DNA of 64,000 nt from Pseudoduganella plicata (GTDB lineage: Bacteria > Pseudomonadota > Gammaproteobacteria > Burkholderiales > Burkholderiaceae_D), in the NCBI RefSeq assembly GCF_004421005.1, contig NZ_CP038026.1, positions 5,704,001-5,768,000 of the forward strand, given 5' to 3'. A program made the translations under genes and the position numbers. Below the pieces are notes generated by a model. The model did no database searches and had not been told where the DNA came from. It saw nothing but the letters and a program-made list of their open reading frames with translations. Shown here in pieces: positions 55,731 to 64,000 of the stretch; within the stretch, counting starts at the first letter, position 1; the number at the start of each line of letters is the position of its first letter.

Positions 55731-56516
55731 TCAGCGGGTCAGCGCGCGGCGCAGGCCGAAGCTGGCCGCGTCCACCAGGGCCACGAGCAGCAGCATCGCC
55801 AGGATGACGGTGGCCGCCTTCGGCATCTGGAACAGCGACAGGTGGTACTTCAGCATCTGCCCAAGCCCGCCGGCCCCGACGACGCCCAGCACGGCGGCCG
55901 CGCGGATATTGTTCTCCCAGCGGTAGAGCGAGTATGACAGCATTTGCGGCAACGTTTGCGGCAGGGTGGCGTAGAAGAACGCGGCCAGCGGCCTGACACC
56001 GTTCGTGCGCAGGCTCTGTTCCGGCAATGCGGGAGCGTTTTCCAGCGCGTCCGCGAACAGGCGGCCCAGCACTCCCGCCGTGTGCGCGGCCAGTGCCAGT
56101 GTGCCGGGGAACGGTCCAAGGCCAGCCGCGATCAGCAGCACGGACGCCCAGACCAGTTCGGGAATCGAGCGCAGCACGTTGAGCAGCGCGCGCACGGTCG
56201 CGCGGGGCACGCGGCCGAAGCGTCCCGCGGCGGGAATGGCGAGAATGAGCCCCGCCAGTACCGCCAGCAGTGTGCCGAGCGCGGACATGGACAGCGTCTC
56301 GGCCGTCGCCAGCGCCGTCTTGACGAGGAAGCCGCTCTTCAGTTCCGGCGGCGCGAAACCGGCCAGGAATTCCTGCACGCTGGCGGCGGCATCCAGTGTA
56401 AACAGCGCGGCCAGGTGCAGCGGCAGGCTGGCGAAACTGGCGACGACAAGGGCCAGCAGCGCCAGCGCAAACAGGAGTCCGGACCAGCGGCGCCGTGGCG
56501 GCGCGGGCATTGTCAT
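55731..56516 (-). CDS. phnE: Phosphonate/phosphite-type ABC permease (PhnE), second copy
   Basis: A 261-residue inner-membrane permease with six or so transmembrane spans and the EAA-type loop ending VLGVVGAGGLGQMLKYHLSLF. SIPELVWASVLLIAAGLGP is the PhnE-family helix. It shares its general build with the upstream permease, so the channel is probably a heterodimer. Its ATG overlaps the upstream stop by 4 bases (ATGA). Last gene of the phn operon proper. Confidence 0.9.
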   Translation of the reverse strand: MTMPAPPRRRWSGLLFALALLALVVASFASLPLHLAALFTLDAAASVQEFLAGFAPPELKSGFLVKTALATAETLSMSALGTLLAVLAGLILAIPAAGRFGRVPRATVRALLNVLRSIPELVWASVLLIAAGLGPFPGTLALAAHTAGVLGRLFADALENAPALPEQSLRTNGVRPLAAFFYATLPQTLPQMLSYSLYRWENNIRAAAVLGVVGAGGLGQMLKYHLSLFQMPKAATVILAMLLLVALVDAASFGLRRALTR

Positions 56517-57358
56517 CCCAGCCTCCGGCGCAGCTGTTTCGAGACGACGTCCGCAGCTGCCACCAGCAGCACGAAGACCAGCAGCATCGACGCGACTTCG
56601 CCACCGGCCAGCATCTTCATCGACTCGTCCATGCGCTGACCGAGACCGCCGGCGCCGACAAAGCCCATCACGACCGAGCCGCGGATCGCGCATTCCCAAC
56701 GGTAGACGGTATACGACACCAGTTCCGACGCCGATTCGGGCAGCGCGCCGTAAAGCAGCGCGGCCAGGCGCGAGCTGCCGTTGGCCAGCAGCGTGTCGCT
56801 CGCATGGCGCTCCGACGACTCCAGGATCTCGGCATACACCTTGCCCAGCATGCCGGCATACGTCAGCGCGATGGCCAGTACGCCCGCCGTCGGCCCCAGG
56901 CCGATGATCCGGACGAACAGCAGCGCCCACACCAGTTCGGGCACGCTGCGCAGCAACACCAGCAGCCAGCGCACCAGCTGGCGCACGCCCGCGCGCAGCG
57001 GCGTCATGCGCCCCACGCCCAGGCGCGAGATGGACAGCCGTTCGGTGACGATCAGCGTGGCAGGGATGGCGCCCAGCAGCGCCAGCGTCAGCCCGGCCGT
57101 GGCGATGGCAATCGTCTGCCACGTCTCGCGCAGCAGCATCGCCAGGAACTCGGCATCGTGCGCCGGCGGCACGAACGCGGCCAGGAACTGGCCTGTCGCG
57201 GCCAGGCTCTCGCGGTCGAACAGCGTGAAAGGCTTGAATTCGCTGAACACGGCCATGGGCCACAGCACGATGAAACCCAGGAGCGTCAGCGTTACCCGTG
57301 CGCGCCAGGCGGGGTCGGGGTGACGTTCGGCATACGGTACGGCGGGAATGCTTTGCAT
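56513..57358 (-). CDS. phnE: Phosphonate/phosphite-type ABC permease (PhnE), first copy
   Basis: A 281-residue permease if started at ATG 57358 (MQSIPAVPYAERHPDPAWR). It has SVPELVWALLFVRIIGLGP and the EAA loop VVMGFVGAGGLGQRMDESMKML. In the sequence as given, the reading frame is open upstream into phnC, so a 570-residue PhnC-PhnE fusion is encoded. I read it as a separate gene because the N-terminus matches usual PhnE starts and because one added base in phnC restores a phnC stop 13 bases before this ATG. No strong ribosome site precedes it. Confidence 0.85.
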   Translation of the reverse strand: MQSIPAVPYAERHPDPAWRARVTLTLLGFIVLWPMAVFSEFKPFTLFDRESLAATGQFLAAFVPPAHDAEFLAMLLRETWQTIAIATAGLTLALLGAIPATLIVTERLSISRLGVGRMTPLRAGVRQLVRWLLVLLRSVPELVWALLFVRIIGLGPTAGVLAIALTYAGMLGKVYAEILESSERHASDTLLANGSSRLAALLYGALPESASELVSYTVYRWECAIRGSVVMGFVGAGGLGQRMDESMKMLAGGEVASMLLVFVLLVAAADVVSKQLRRRLG

Positions 57359-57371
57359 TATTCTGGTGCCG

Positions 57372-58225
57372 TTACAGGCAGCCGCCCACCGCCAGCGGCG
57401 TGCCCAGATCGTGTTCGGGGGCGTGTTGGCGGGCCGCTTTTCGTTCAGATACAGCTCGTCGATCATTGCCTGCGTGACCTGTTCGCGCGGCAGGTCGAAG
57501 GCCACGTTGCCGTCCCTGAGCGCGACGATGCGGGGAAAGTGCGCCAGTGCCAGCTCCACCTGGTGCAGGCTGCATACCAGCGCCGCCTTGCGGGCGGCCG
57601 CTTCCTGCTGCAGCGTCGTCAGCGTCAGTTGCGACAGGGCCGGGTCGAGAGCGGACAGCGGCTCGTCCACCAGCAGCGCCTGCGCGTTCGACAGCAGCAG
57701 CCGCGCCAGGCCGCAGCGCTGCCGCTCGCCGCCGGACAGGCGGTCGACGCGCACATACAGCTTCTCGCCCAGGTTGAATCGGGCCAGCGCGCGGTAGGCT
57801 GCTTCCGGCTCGCGCGGCTTGACCAGGGAAACCAGCGCCTGCCACAGGTTCATGCGGGGCAGGCGCGCTGCCAGCACGGCCGTGACGACGCGCTGGCGCG
57901 GCGGCAGCGGCGGCGTCTGCGGCGCCAGGAACAGGCGCGCGCGCAGCGTGTGGCGGTCCTTCTCGGACAGCCGCCAGGGGTTGGTGCCGAACGCCTCGAA
58001 CGTGCCGCCGTCGGGCCGGTGCGCGCAGGCCAGCGTGGCCAGCAAGGTCGTCTTGCCGGCGCCCGATGGCCCGATCAGCGCGACCTGTTCGCCCGCGCCG
58101 ATACGCAGCGTGATGTCGTGCAGCGCCAGCGTGCGCGTGCCGCCGGCATGGCGCGCGCTCAGGCGCTCCAGGCGGTAGACGGGCGACGAGGCGGTGGCCC
58201 CGGCGGCGGTGCGTTCAGGCGTCAT
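57372..58225 (-). CDS. phnC: Phosphonate/phosphite ABC ATPase (PhnC), C-terminus altered by frameshift
   Basis: An ABC ATPase with Walker A GPSGAGKTT, signature LSGGERQRCGLARLLL, Walker B LLVDEPLSALDP and switch His in CSLHQVEL. About 260 residues in, at the GGGGG at 57417-57421, the frame runs on into phnE. With one more G the minus strand would read PPEHDLGTPLAVGGCL and stop at 57372, giving about 284 residues, normal for PhnC. The ATG at 58225 overlaps the phnD stop (TAATG). It powers uptake with the two PhnE permeases. Confidence 0.85.
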
Positions 58226-59072
58226 TACTTCTTCAGCAGGCCCGCGTTCTTCGCGGCCGCTTCGATGGCGGTATAGTTCCCGGCCTTCGTCGGGATGAAC
58301 TTGCTGGCGCGCTGCAGGTCCAGGATGGTCTTGCCTTCCGGCGTGGAAGAGTCCAGCGCCAGGAACGCATCCGCGATCTTCTTCTTCAGCGGGCCGGCAT
58401 GTCGGCGCGCACGGTCCAGTTGTAGTCGTAGTAGGGCGGCGTCGTGTAGAACACTCGCACCTTGGCCGGATCCACCTTCTTCTCGCCGACCAGCTTTTCC
58501 CAGACGGAGATGTTCAGCGCGCCCGCATCGACCTTGCCGCCGGCGACGGCGGCCACGGTCGCGTCGTGCGCGCCCGAGAAGGCGATGCGTTTCAGGTCGC
58601 TGTCCGGATCGATCTGCGCGGCCAGCAGGAACGAGCGCGGCATCAGGTGGCCGGACGTGGACGACTCGGAACCGAACGACAGCGTCTTGCCCTTCAGGTC
58701 CGCCAGCTTCGTGATGGCGGGCGAGGTGGTGATGAAGACGGAGCGGAACTTCTCGTCCTCGACGCGCTGCACCAGCGGCACGACCTGGCCTTTGCTGCGC
58801 TCATTGGCCTGCACGAACGTGAAGCCGCCGAACCACACCATGTCCAGCTTGTGGTTGATCAGGCCTTCGACGGACGCCGCATAGTCGGTGACGGGCGTAA
58901 ACTCGACCTTCATGCCCGTCTTCTTCTCCAGGTATTCGCCCAGCGGCTTGAATTTGCGCTGCAGTTCGGTGGGTGACTCGTCCGGGATGGCCGAGACGCG
59001 CAGCACCTGTTGGGCGAAGGAAGAGCTGGAGACCAGCAGGATGCCGGCGGCAAGCAGGGAAGTGAGTTTCAT
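58225..59072 (-). CDS. phnD: Phosphonate/phosphite-binding protein (PhnD), frameshifted near the C-terminus
   Basis: A periplasmic binding protein: signal peptide ends SSSFAQ, then LRVSAIPDESPTELQRKFKPLGEYLE, MVWFGGFTFVQA, KTLSFGSESSTSGHLMPR and AGALNISVWEKL, all usual for PhnD/phosphite-binding proteins. The frame stops early at 58386 after NWTVRADMPAR. The next frame goes on as LKKKIADAFLALDSS ... NAGLLKK to the stop at 58225. One extra G in GGG at 58391-58393 would rejoin them to about 282 residues. First gene of the operon; divergent from egtD. No phosphonate-cleaving genes are seen. Confidence 0.87.
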
Positions 59073-59265
59073 GGGAACCGTGGATGAGTGTGAACGAAAG
59101 GATGACCCGCCGTGCTGCCTGAGCGCCGCGCCGCCAATCCGTGATTCGGCTATGATAACAAAAATGTCCACTGGCAGATTGCCAGTCGGCTACTGCGCCG
59201 TGCTCCGGCCGGTGTTGCGCTGAGTAATCACAAGAAATCCCAGACCAACGAACGCCGAAAAAAAC

Positions 59266-60261
59266 ATGTCCACGACCCGCACCGCGGCGCTGCACGCGCT
59301 ACGCTTCCCTTCTGCCACTGCGCGTATCGCGCACGGCGACGCGGCCACCGTCGCCGGGATCGCGGCCGGCCTGCTGGCACCCGCGGCTGCCACGTCGCCC
59401 AAGTACCTGTACGACAGCCTCGGCTCCCGGCTGTTTGAAGCCATCTGCGAGCTGCCCGAGTATTATCCGACGCGCACGGAAGCGGGCATCTTCGCCCGGC
59501 ATGGGGCCGACATTGCGCGCCGGGTGGGCACGGGCAGCACGCTGATCGACCTGGGCGCGGGCAACTGCGCCAAGGCCGCCAGCCTGTTTCCGCTGCTGGA
59601 ACCGATGCAGTACGTGCCGATCGATATCTCGCGCGAATTCCTGAACGAAGCCGTCAGCCGCCTGCAGCAGCGCTTTCCGCGGATCGCCATGACCGCGCTG
59701 GCGCTGGACCTGTCCGGTCCCTTCATGCTGCCCGATACCGTCGCACCACGGCGCCGCGTATTCTTCTACCCGGGGTCGTCGATCGGCAACTTCGCGCCGC
59801 ACGAGGCGATCCGCTTCCTGCGCCGGGTGCGCGACAACGCATCCGCCGACGGCGGCCTGCTGATCGGCGTGGACCTGATCAAGGACGCCGCCGTGCTGGA
59901 CGCGGCCTATGACGACGCCATTGGCGTCACCGCCGCGTTCAACCTGAACATGCTGCGCCACCTGAACCACCTGATCGGCGCCGATTTCGACGTGCGCCAG
60001 TGGCAGCACGTGGCCTTCTTCAACGAGGGCGAGAGCCGCGTCGAGATGCACCTGGAGGCCCGCACCGCGCTGACGGTACGCTGGGCCGGCGGCGAGCGCC
60101 GCTTCGCCCGCGGCGAACGGATTCACACGGAAGACAGCTATAAGTACACGCGTGAAGGTTTCGCCGACCTGCTGGCACAGGCCGGATTCGAAGCCGATGG
60201 CACCTGGACGGACGGGGCCGGCTGGTTCGCCGTCATGCACGCGCGCGCCGCTATCGGTTAA
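59266..60261 (+). CDS. egtD: L-histidine N-alpha-methyltransferase
   Basis: A 331-residue SAM-dependent enzyme that makes hercynine by three methylations of histidine, the first step to ergothioneine. SPKYLYDSLGSRLFEAICELPEYYPTR is the histidine-binding start, LIDLGAGNCAKA the SAM loop, and FFYPGSSIGNF the family signature; NLNMLRHLNHLIGADF and EMHLEAR follow. Length is usual. egtB begins 9 bases after the stop, so the two form a complete minimal hercynine-sulfoxide pathway. Confidence 0.96.
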   Translation: MSTTRTAALHALRFPSATARIAHGDAATVAGIAAGLLAPAAATSPKYLYDSLGSRLFEAICELPEYYPTRTEAGIFARHGADIARRVGTGSTLIDLGAGNCAKAASLFPLLEPMQYVPIDISREFLNEAVSRLQQRFPRIAMTALALDLSGPFMLPDTVAPRRRVFFYPGSSIGNFAPHEAIRFLRRVRDNASADGGLLIGVDLIKDAAVLDAAYDDAIGVTAAFNLNMLRHLNHLIGADFDVRQWQHVAFFNEGESRVEMHLEARTALTVRWAGGERRFARGERIHTEDSYKYTREGFADLLAQAGFEADGTWTDGAGWFAVMHARAAIG

Positions 60262-60270
60262 GGAGGCACC

Positions 60271-61527
60271 ATGCTGATGAACGATCCGGGCCTGTGGGTG
60301 GCCCGTTACCAGGCCGTGCGTGACCGCACGCTGGCACTGGCCGCGCCCCTGTCCGCCGAGGACTGCGGCGCCCAGTCGATGCCGGACGCCAGTCCCGTCA
60401 AATGGCATCTGGCGCACACCACCTGGTTCTTCGAGACGTTCATCCTGGAGCCGATGGAGCCCGGTTTTGCTCCCTTTCACCCGGCATTCCGGGTGCTGTT
60501 CAATTCCTATTACAACGGCGTCGGCGACAAGCACCCGCGCCCGCAACGCGGCTTGCTGACACGGCCCTCGCTGGACGAGGTGCGCCTCTACCGCGCCAAC
60601 GTCGATGCCCGCGTCGCCACGCTGATCGGCAGCGTGCGCGAGAACGCCGTGCGCGAGCGGCTGGCGGCCCTTCTCACGCTCGGCCTGCAGCACGAACAGC
60701 AGCACCAGGAACTGATCCTGACGGATGTGAAGCATCTGCTGGCGCAAAGCGCGCTGTGGCCGGCCTATCTGGCGCAGCCGCTGCCCGCCGCGGCGCCCGC
60801 GCCGGCGCTCGAGTGGATCGCCTGCGAAGGCGGCATCGTCATCATCGGCCACGAAGGCGACGGCTTCTGCTTCGACAACGAGCTGCCGCGGCACCGCCAG
60901 TTCGTGGAACCGTTCGCGCTGGCGTCGCGGCTCGTCACGAACGGCGAGTATCTGGCGTTCGTCGAGGCGGGTGGATATGAACAGGCGGCACTCTGGCTGG
61001 CCGAGGGCTGGGACTGGGTGTGTGCGCAGTCGCTGCGCCGGCCCGTGTACTGGCAGCAGGATGAAGACGGCAGCTGGTTTGAATTCACGCTGGGCGGCCT
61101 GCAGCCGCTGGACCTGCAGCGGCCCGTGACGCACGTCTCGCTGTTCGAGGCGGACGCGTATGCGCACTGGGCCGGCGGGCGCTTGCCAACGGAAGCGGAG
61201 TGGGAGCATGCGGCGCGCTTGCACGGGACTGCGCCGGGGACGCCGCCGCGCCTGCCGCATCCAGGCGAGGTTTCAGGTGAGGAGGGCACGCTGCGCCAAC
61301 TGTTCGGCCACTGCTGGCAGTGGACCAGCAGCAGCTACGGGCCGTATCCCGGCTACCGCACGGCAACCGGCGCCATCGGCGAATACAACGGCAAGTTCAT
61401 GGTCAACCAGTACGTGCTGCGCGGCTCGTCGTGCGCCACGCCGGGCGGCCACACGCGCGCCAGTTATCGCAATTTTTTCCCGGCGGGTGCGCGCTGGCAG
61501 TTCACGGGGATCCGCCTGGCGCGCTGA
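60271..61527 (+). CDS. egtB: Iron-dependent sulfoxide synthase EgtB
   Basis: A 418-residue non-haem iron enzyme that joins hercynine with a thiol (gamma-glutamyl-cysteine or cysteine) and O2. The DinB-like N-terminal domain gives iron ligands in WHLAHTTWFFETF (His49 likely) and HEQQHQE (His141, His145); the C-terminal FGE/SUMF1-like domain runs from about residue 185 (EWIACEGGIVIIG to RASYRNFFPAGARWQFTGIRLAR). AAGGAGG precedes the ATG. No egtC, egtA or egtE nearby; their functions may be elsewhere or not needed if cysteine is used. Confidence 0.95.
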   Translation: MLMNDPGLWVARYQAVRDRTLALAAPLSAEDCGAQSMPDASPVKWHLAHTTWFFETFILEPMEPGFAPFHPAFRVLFNSYYNGVGDKHPRPQRGLLTRPSLDEVRLYRANVDARVATLIGSVRENAVRERLAALLTLGLQHEQQHQELILTDVKHLLAQSALWPAYLAQPLPAAAPAPALEWIACEGGIVIIGHEGDGFCFDNELPRHRQFVEPFALASRLVTNGEYLAFVEAGGYEQAALWLAEGWDWVCAQSLRRPVYWQQDEDGSWFEFTLGGLQPLDLQRPVTHVSLFEADAYAHWAGGRLPTEAEWEHAARLHGTAPGTPPRLPHPGEVSGEEGTLRQLFGHCWQWTSSSYGPYPGYRTATGAIGEYNGKFMVNQYVLRGSSCATPGGHTRASYRNFFPAGARWQFTGIRLAR

Positions 61528-61536
61528 CCCCTCACA

Positions 61537-63231
61537 TCAACCTTCGGTGGCTGCGCTCGCGGCCGACGCCTCGCGGGCGATCAGCTGGCGGTTCACCGCC
61601 GACAGCACGGCCTTGAACGACGCGGTGACGATATTACTGTCGATGCCCGCGCCGAACAGCGTGGCGCCGTTGTCGAGCCGCAGTTCGACGTAGCAGGCCG
61701 CACGGGCATTGGCGCCGTGGCCGATCGCGTGTTCGTGGTAGTCCATCAGTTTCACGTCCAGGCCCAGCGCGTCGACAAACGCGTCGATCGGGCCGTTGCC
61801 GCCGCCCTGCAGTGCCAGTGGCGCCTGGCGGTGCATCAGCGCGATGTCGATCTGTACGGACTCGTCGGCGCTGGTGTCCTCGACCATCTTGTGCGACACG
61901 TAGGCGTAGGGCGACGTCTGCGCCAGGTATTCGCGTTCGAAGATGGCGTAGATGCCGTCGGCGGTGATCTCCAGGCCCGTCTCGTCGGCCACGGCCTGCA
62001 CGGCGCGCGAGAATTCGATCTGCAGGCGGCGCGGCAGCACCAGGCCGTAGTCCTGCTCCAGCAGGTAGGACATGCCGCCCTTGCCGGACTGGCTGTTGAC
62101 GCGGATGACGGCGTCGTAGCTGCGGCCCAGGTCCTGCGGGTCGATCGGGAGGTACGGGATTTCCCACAACGCGTCCGGCTGCTGCCTGGCGAAGCCTTTC
62201 TTGATCGCGTCCTGGTGCGAACCGGAGAACGCGGTGAAGACCAGGTCGCCCACGTACGGATGGCGCGGGTGCACGGGCAGCTGGTTGCAGTCCTCGACGA
62301 TCTTGCGCACGGAGTCGATGTCCGAGAAGTCCAGGCCCGGGTGCACGCCCTGCGTGTACAGGTTCAGGGCGAGTGTGACGAGATCGACGTTGCCGGTGCG
62401 CTCGCCGTTACCGAACAGGCAGCCCTCGACGCGGTCGGCACCCGCCATCACGGCCAGCTCCGCCGACGCCACGGCCGTGCCGCGGTCGTTGTGCGGGTGG
62501 ACGCTGATGATCAGCGAGTCGCGCCGGTCGAGCTTGCGCGACATCCATTCGATCTGGTCGGCGTAGACGTTCGGCGTGCTGCATTCCACGGTCGACGGCA
62601 GGTTGATGATCATCTTCTTCTGCGGTGTCGGCTGCCAGATGGCCGTGACGGCGTCGCAGATGTGCTTGGAAAAATCCAGCTCCGTCGTCGAGAACGACTC
62701 CGGCGTGTACTCGAAGCCCCAGTTGGTCTCGGGATGCTCGGCGATCAGGGCTTTGACCAGCTTCGTGCCGGTGGTGGCGATCGTCGTGATCTCCTCGCGC
62801 GACATGCCGAAGACGACCTTGCGGAACACCGGCGCCACGGAGTTGTACAGGTGGACGATGGCGTTCTTCGCGCCGGCCGCCGCCTGCACGGTGCGGCGGA
62901 TCAGCTCTTCGCGCGACTGCGTCAGCACGATGATGGTGACGTCGTCGGGGATGCGGTCGTCTTCGATCAGCTTACGCACAAAGTCGAAGTCCGTCTGCGA
63001 CGCCGAAGGGAAGCCCACTTCGATTTCCTTCAGGCCTGTCTTGATCAGGAGGTCGAAGAAGCGCAGCTTCTTTTCGATGCTCATCGGCTCGATCAGCGCC
63101 TGGTTACCGTCGCGCAGGTCTGTACTCATCCAGATCGGCGGCTTCGTGATCGTGTTGTTCGGCCACGTGCGGTCGGACAGCTGGACAGGCGGGAAGGCGC
63201 GGTATTTCGACGACGGGTTCTGCAACATCAT
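61537..63231 (-). CDS. leuA: 2-Isopropylmalate synthase (long LeuA2 type)
   Basis: A 564-residue enzyme that condenses acetyl-CoA with 2-oxoisovalerate, the first step of leucine synthesis. STDLRDGNQALIEPM gives the metal-binding and catalytic Arg-Asp, SVHPHNDRGTAVASAELAV and GCLFGNGERTGNVDL the HxH and glycine-rich regions, and the C-terminal allosteric domain (LQGGGNGPIDAFVDAL) is complete. It is the longer form also found in yeast and actinobacteria. AGGAG stands 6 bases before ATG 63231. Converges on egtB with 9 bases between stops. Confidence 0.96.
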   Translation of the reverse strand: MMLQNPSSKYRAFPPVQLSDRTWPNNTITKPPIWMSTDLRDGNQALIEPMSIEKKLRFFDLLIKTGLKEIEVGFPSASQTDFDFVRKLIEDDRIPDDVTIIVLTQSREELIRRTVQAAAGAKNAIVHLYNSVAPVFRKVVFGMSREEITTIATTGTKLVKALIAEHPETNWGFEYTPESFSTTELDFSKHICDAVTAIWQPTPQKKMIINLPSTVECSTPNVYADQIEWMSRKLDRRDSLIISVHPHNDRGTAVASAELAVMAGADRVEGCLFGNGERTGNVDLVTLALNLYTQGVHPGLDFSDIDSVRKIVEDCNQLPVHPRHPYVGDLVFTAFSGSHQDAIKKGFARQQPDALWEIPYLPIDPQDLGRSYDAVIRVNSQSGKGGMSYLLEQDYGLVLPRRLQIEFSRAVQAVADETGLEITADGIYAIFEREYLAQTSPYAYVSHKMVEDTSADESVQIDIALMHRQAPLALQGGGNGPIDAFVDALGLDVKLMDYHEHAIGHGANARAACYVELRLDNGATLFGAGIDSNIVTASFKAVLSAVNRQLIAREASAASAATEG

Positions 63232-63318
63232 GGTGTACTCCTGGGTTCTCGAATTTGGGAAGGCGCGGGCGCGGCCGGCATTTGCGGTGGCGCGAGGCTG
63301 CCTGATGGCCACGGGACG

Positions 63319-63414
63319 CTAGACCAGGCAGCCGGTCGGTAGCGATAGGGCGGCAGCGGGCCGGGAAAATGCGGCAGGTGCGACGGACGGATGATGGATG
63401 GCCGTGGTGAACAT
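63319..63414 (-). CDS. Possible small upstream reading frame before leuA
   Basis: A 31-codon frame (MFTTAIHHPSVAPAAFSRP... ending TGCLV) with AGGAAAG about 9 bases before its ATG; it stops about 85 bases before leuA. It has two Leu and no Leu run, so it does not look like a classical leucine attenuator. Conservation in relatives would be needed to accept it. Confidence 0.3.
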   Translation of the reverse strand: MFTTAIHHPSVAPAAFSRPAAALSLPTGCLV

Positions 63415-63662
63415 CGGTGCAAACTTTCCTGGTGTGAGGCGGTGCGGCTTGTGGCCGGCTAGGAGTACAGCGTGCGACGCGCGCTTGGGATGAAACGATC
63501 AGGCGCGTGCTGGTAGGCGCGTTGCCAGCGGTAGGCTGGCAAGCGATAGCAGGAAAGCTGGTAGTTGCGGATGCGTGAACATGCAGCCAATGTACGAGAC
63601 GAGGTTGAAACTTGTCAAGAGAATTCGTTTGGCCGCTGGCGGACGATCGGGGAGAAGCAGCG

Positions 63663-63699
63663 GGGGACTGGCCCCTGCCTGCGGCAGGAGCCAGTCCCC
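63663..63699. repeat. GC-rich hairpin downstream of selD
   Basis: GGGGACTGGC / GCCAGTCCCC outer arms, one mismatch, then CCTGCC / GGCAGG inner arms around loop TGC. It stands about 20 bases after the selD stop on the minus strand, without T run. Similar GGGGAC-type inverted repeats are at 35963-36078, which suggests a dispersed intergenic element acting as transcript end. From 63415 to 63662 I see no convincing gene. Confidence 0.65.
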
Positions 63700-63718
63700 G
63701 ACATCTATTCCGGTGGCG

Positions 63719-64000
63719 TCAGCCGACCACCACCCGCGCGTCGCCGGCCGCCATCTCGCCAATCACCGCCGCAGCTTCGAAGCCGCCCTGCGCAAACACC
63801 GCCAGCACCTCGTCCACGACGGAAGGATCGCACGATACCAGCAGCCCGCCGGAAGTCTGCGGATCGGTCAGCAGCGTATGCTGCGCCGCCGTGATGCCGG
63901 CACCCAGCGTGACATCCTTGCCATACGCGTCCCAGTTGCGCCCGGAAGCGCCGGTGAAGTAGCCGTCGTGCGCCAGTTGCTCGACGCCCGGCAGCAGGGG
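63719..64000 (-). CDS. selD: Selenide, water dikinase SelD, C-terminal part (5' end outside window)
   Basis: The last 93 residues of SelD. It reads LLPGVEQLAHDGYFTGASGRN, then TLLTDPQTSGGLLVSCDP, the family C-terminal signature, and ends GDARVVVG. SelD makes selenophosphate from selenide and ATP for selenocysteine or 2-selenouridine in tRNA. The gene goes on beyond the right edge. The formate dehydrogenase in this window uses Cys, so selenium may serve tRNA modification here. The stop is 20 bases from a hairpin. Confidence 0.92.
   Translation of the reverse strand, partial: PLLPGVEQLAHDGYFTGASGRNWDAYGKDVTLGAGITAAQHTLLTDPQTSGGLLVSCDPSVVDEVLAVFAQGGFEAAAVIGEMAAGDARVVVG

Noticed and set aside
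63499..63762. 87-codon minus-strand frame before the selD stop
   Set aside because: Overlaps selD's coding end in another frame and covers a repeat hairpin; no domain. The hydrophobic end is not enough.

Overview
The window is a GC-rich, densely coded stretch of a betaproteobacterial chromosome. Gene families and gene order (ftsK-lolA-rarA then serS, a Cys-type membrane formate dehydrogenase with DUF3305/DUF3306 partners, many CHASE/HAMP/PAS signalling proteins, egtD-egtB, long-type leuA, selD) fit Oxalobacteraceae, most like the Massilia/Telluria/Duganella group. This placement is inference from family content, not from a database match. No insertion sequence, prophage, CRISPR array, rRNA or plasmid gene was seen.

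Layout. (1) 1-7.4 kb: end of ftsK, lolA, rarA, an AT-richer orphan membrane gene on the minus strand, an alpha/beta hydrolase overlapping a YciI gene, a tiny membrane protein, serS. (2) 7.4-8.4 kb: two identical tRNA-Ser(CGA) genes, each with the same terminator and a degenerate repeated flank. (3) 8.8-12.65 kb: an orphan YtfQ-like sugar-binding protein, then a cyanide-insensitive type bd oxidase (cydA, cydB and a 42-residue DUF2474 subunit). (4) 12.8-22.1 kb: a formate dehydrogenase operon of eleven genes, from a TorD-like chaperone to a multi-cluster ferredoxin, mostly with overlapping stop/start codons. (5) 22.3-32.5 kb: a 2OG-Fe(II) oxygenase; a TonB-type receptor/YfiR/CHASE8 hybrid kinase trio; a flavin reductase plus sulfite-oxidase-like pair; a broken GH30 glycosidase; several very small genes. 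(6) 32.6-43 kb: an M16 peptidase pair, a thioesterase, a GGDEF-EAL protein, a spermidine-synthase-like protein, a GGDEF protein with a damaged motif, Ppx/GppA. (7) 43-49.7 kb: a solute-binding protein/giant hybrid kinase/response regulator operon, a Lys/Ala/Pro-rich histone-like protein, an OlsB-like acyltransferase. (8) 49.8-59 kb, minus strand: RND efflux pair, small HTH regulator, LolD-like ATPase, phnD-phnC-phnE-phnE uptake operon. (9) 59.3-64 kb: egtD-egtB (ergothioneine), leuA with a small upstream reading frame, and the 3' end of selD.

How genes work together. Formate oxidised in the periplasm would feed quinol, which the adjacent bd-type oxidase can oxidise. Two separate operons couple a periplasmic or outer-membrane sensing protein to a hybrid histidine kinase (23.7-28.2 and 43.2-47.8 kb). 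The first looks like the YfiBNR circuit with its output exchanged for phosphorelay and is the most interesting candidate system here.

A caution on the sequence: four clear genes (GH30, RND permease, phnC, phnD) and one doubtful one (about 9.75-10.06 kb) are each broken in a way that one added C (or G) in a short C/G run would repair. This suggests either systematic homopolymer under-calling in the assembly or recent decay. The apparent PhnC-PhnE fusion is probably a product of the same effect.
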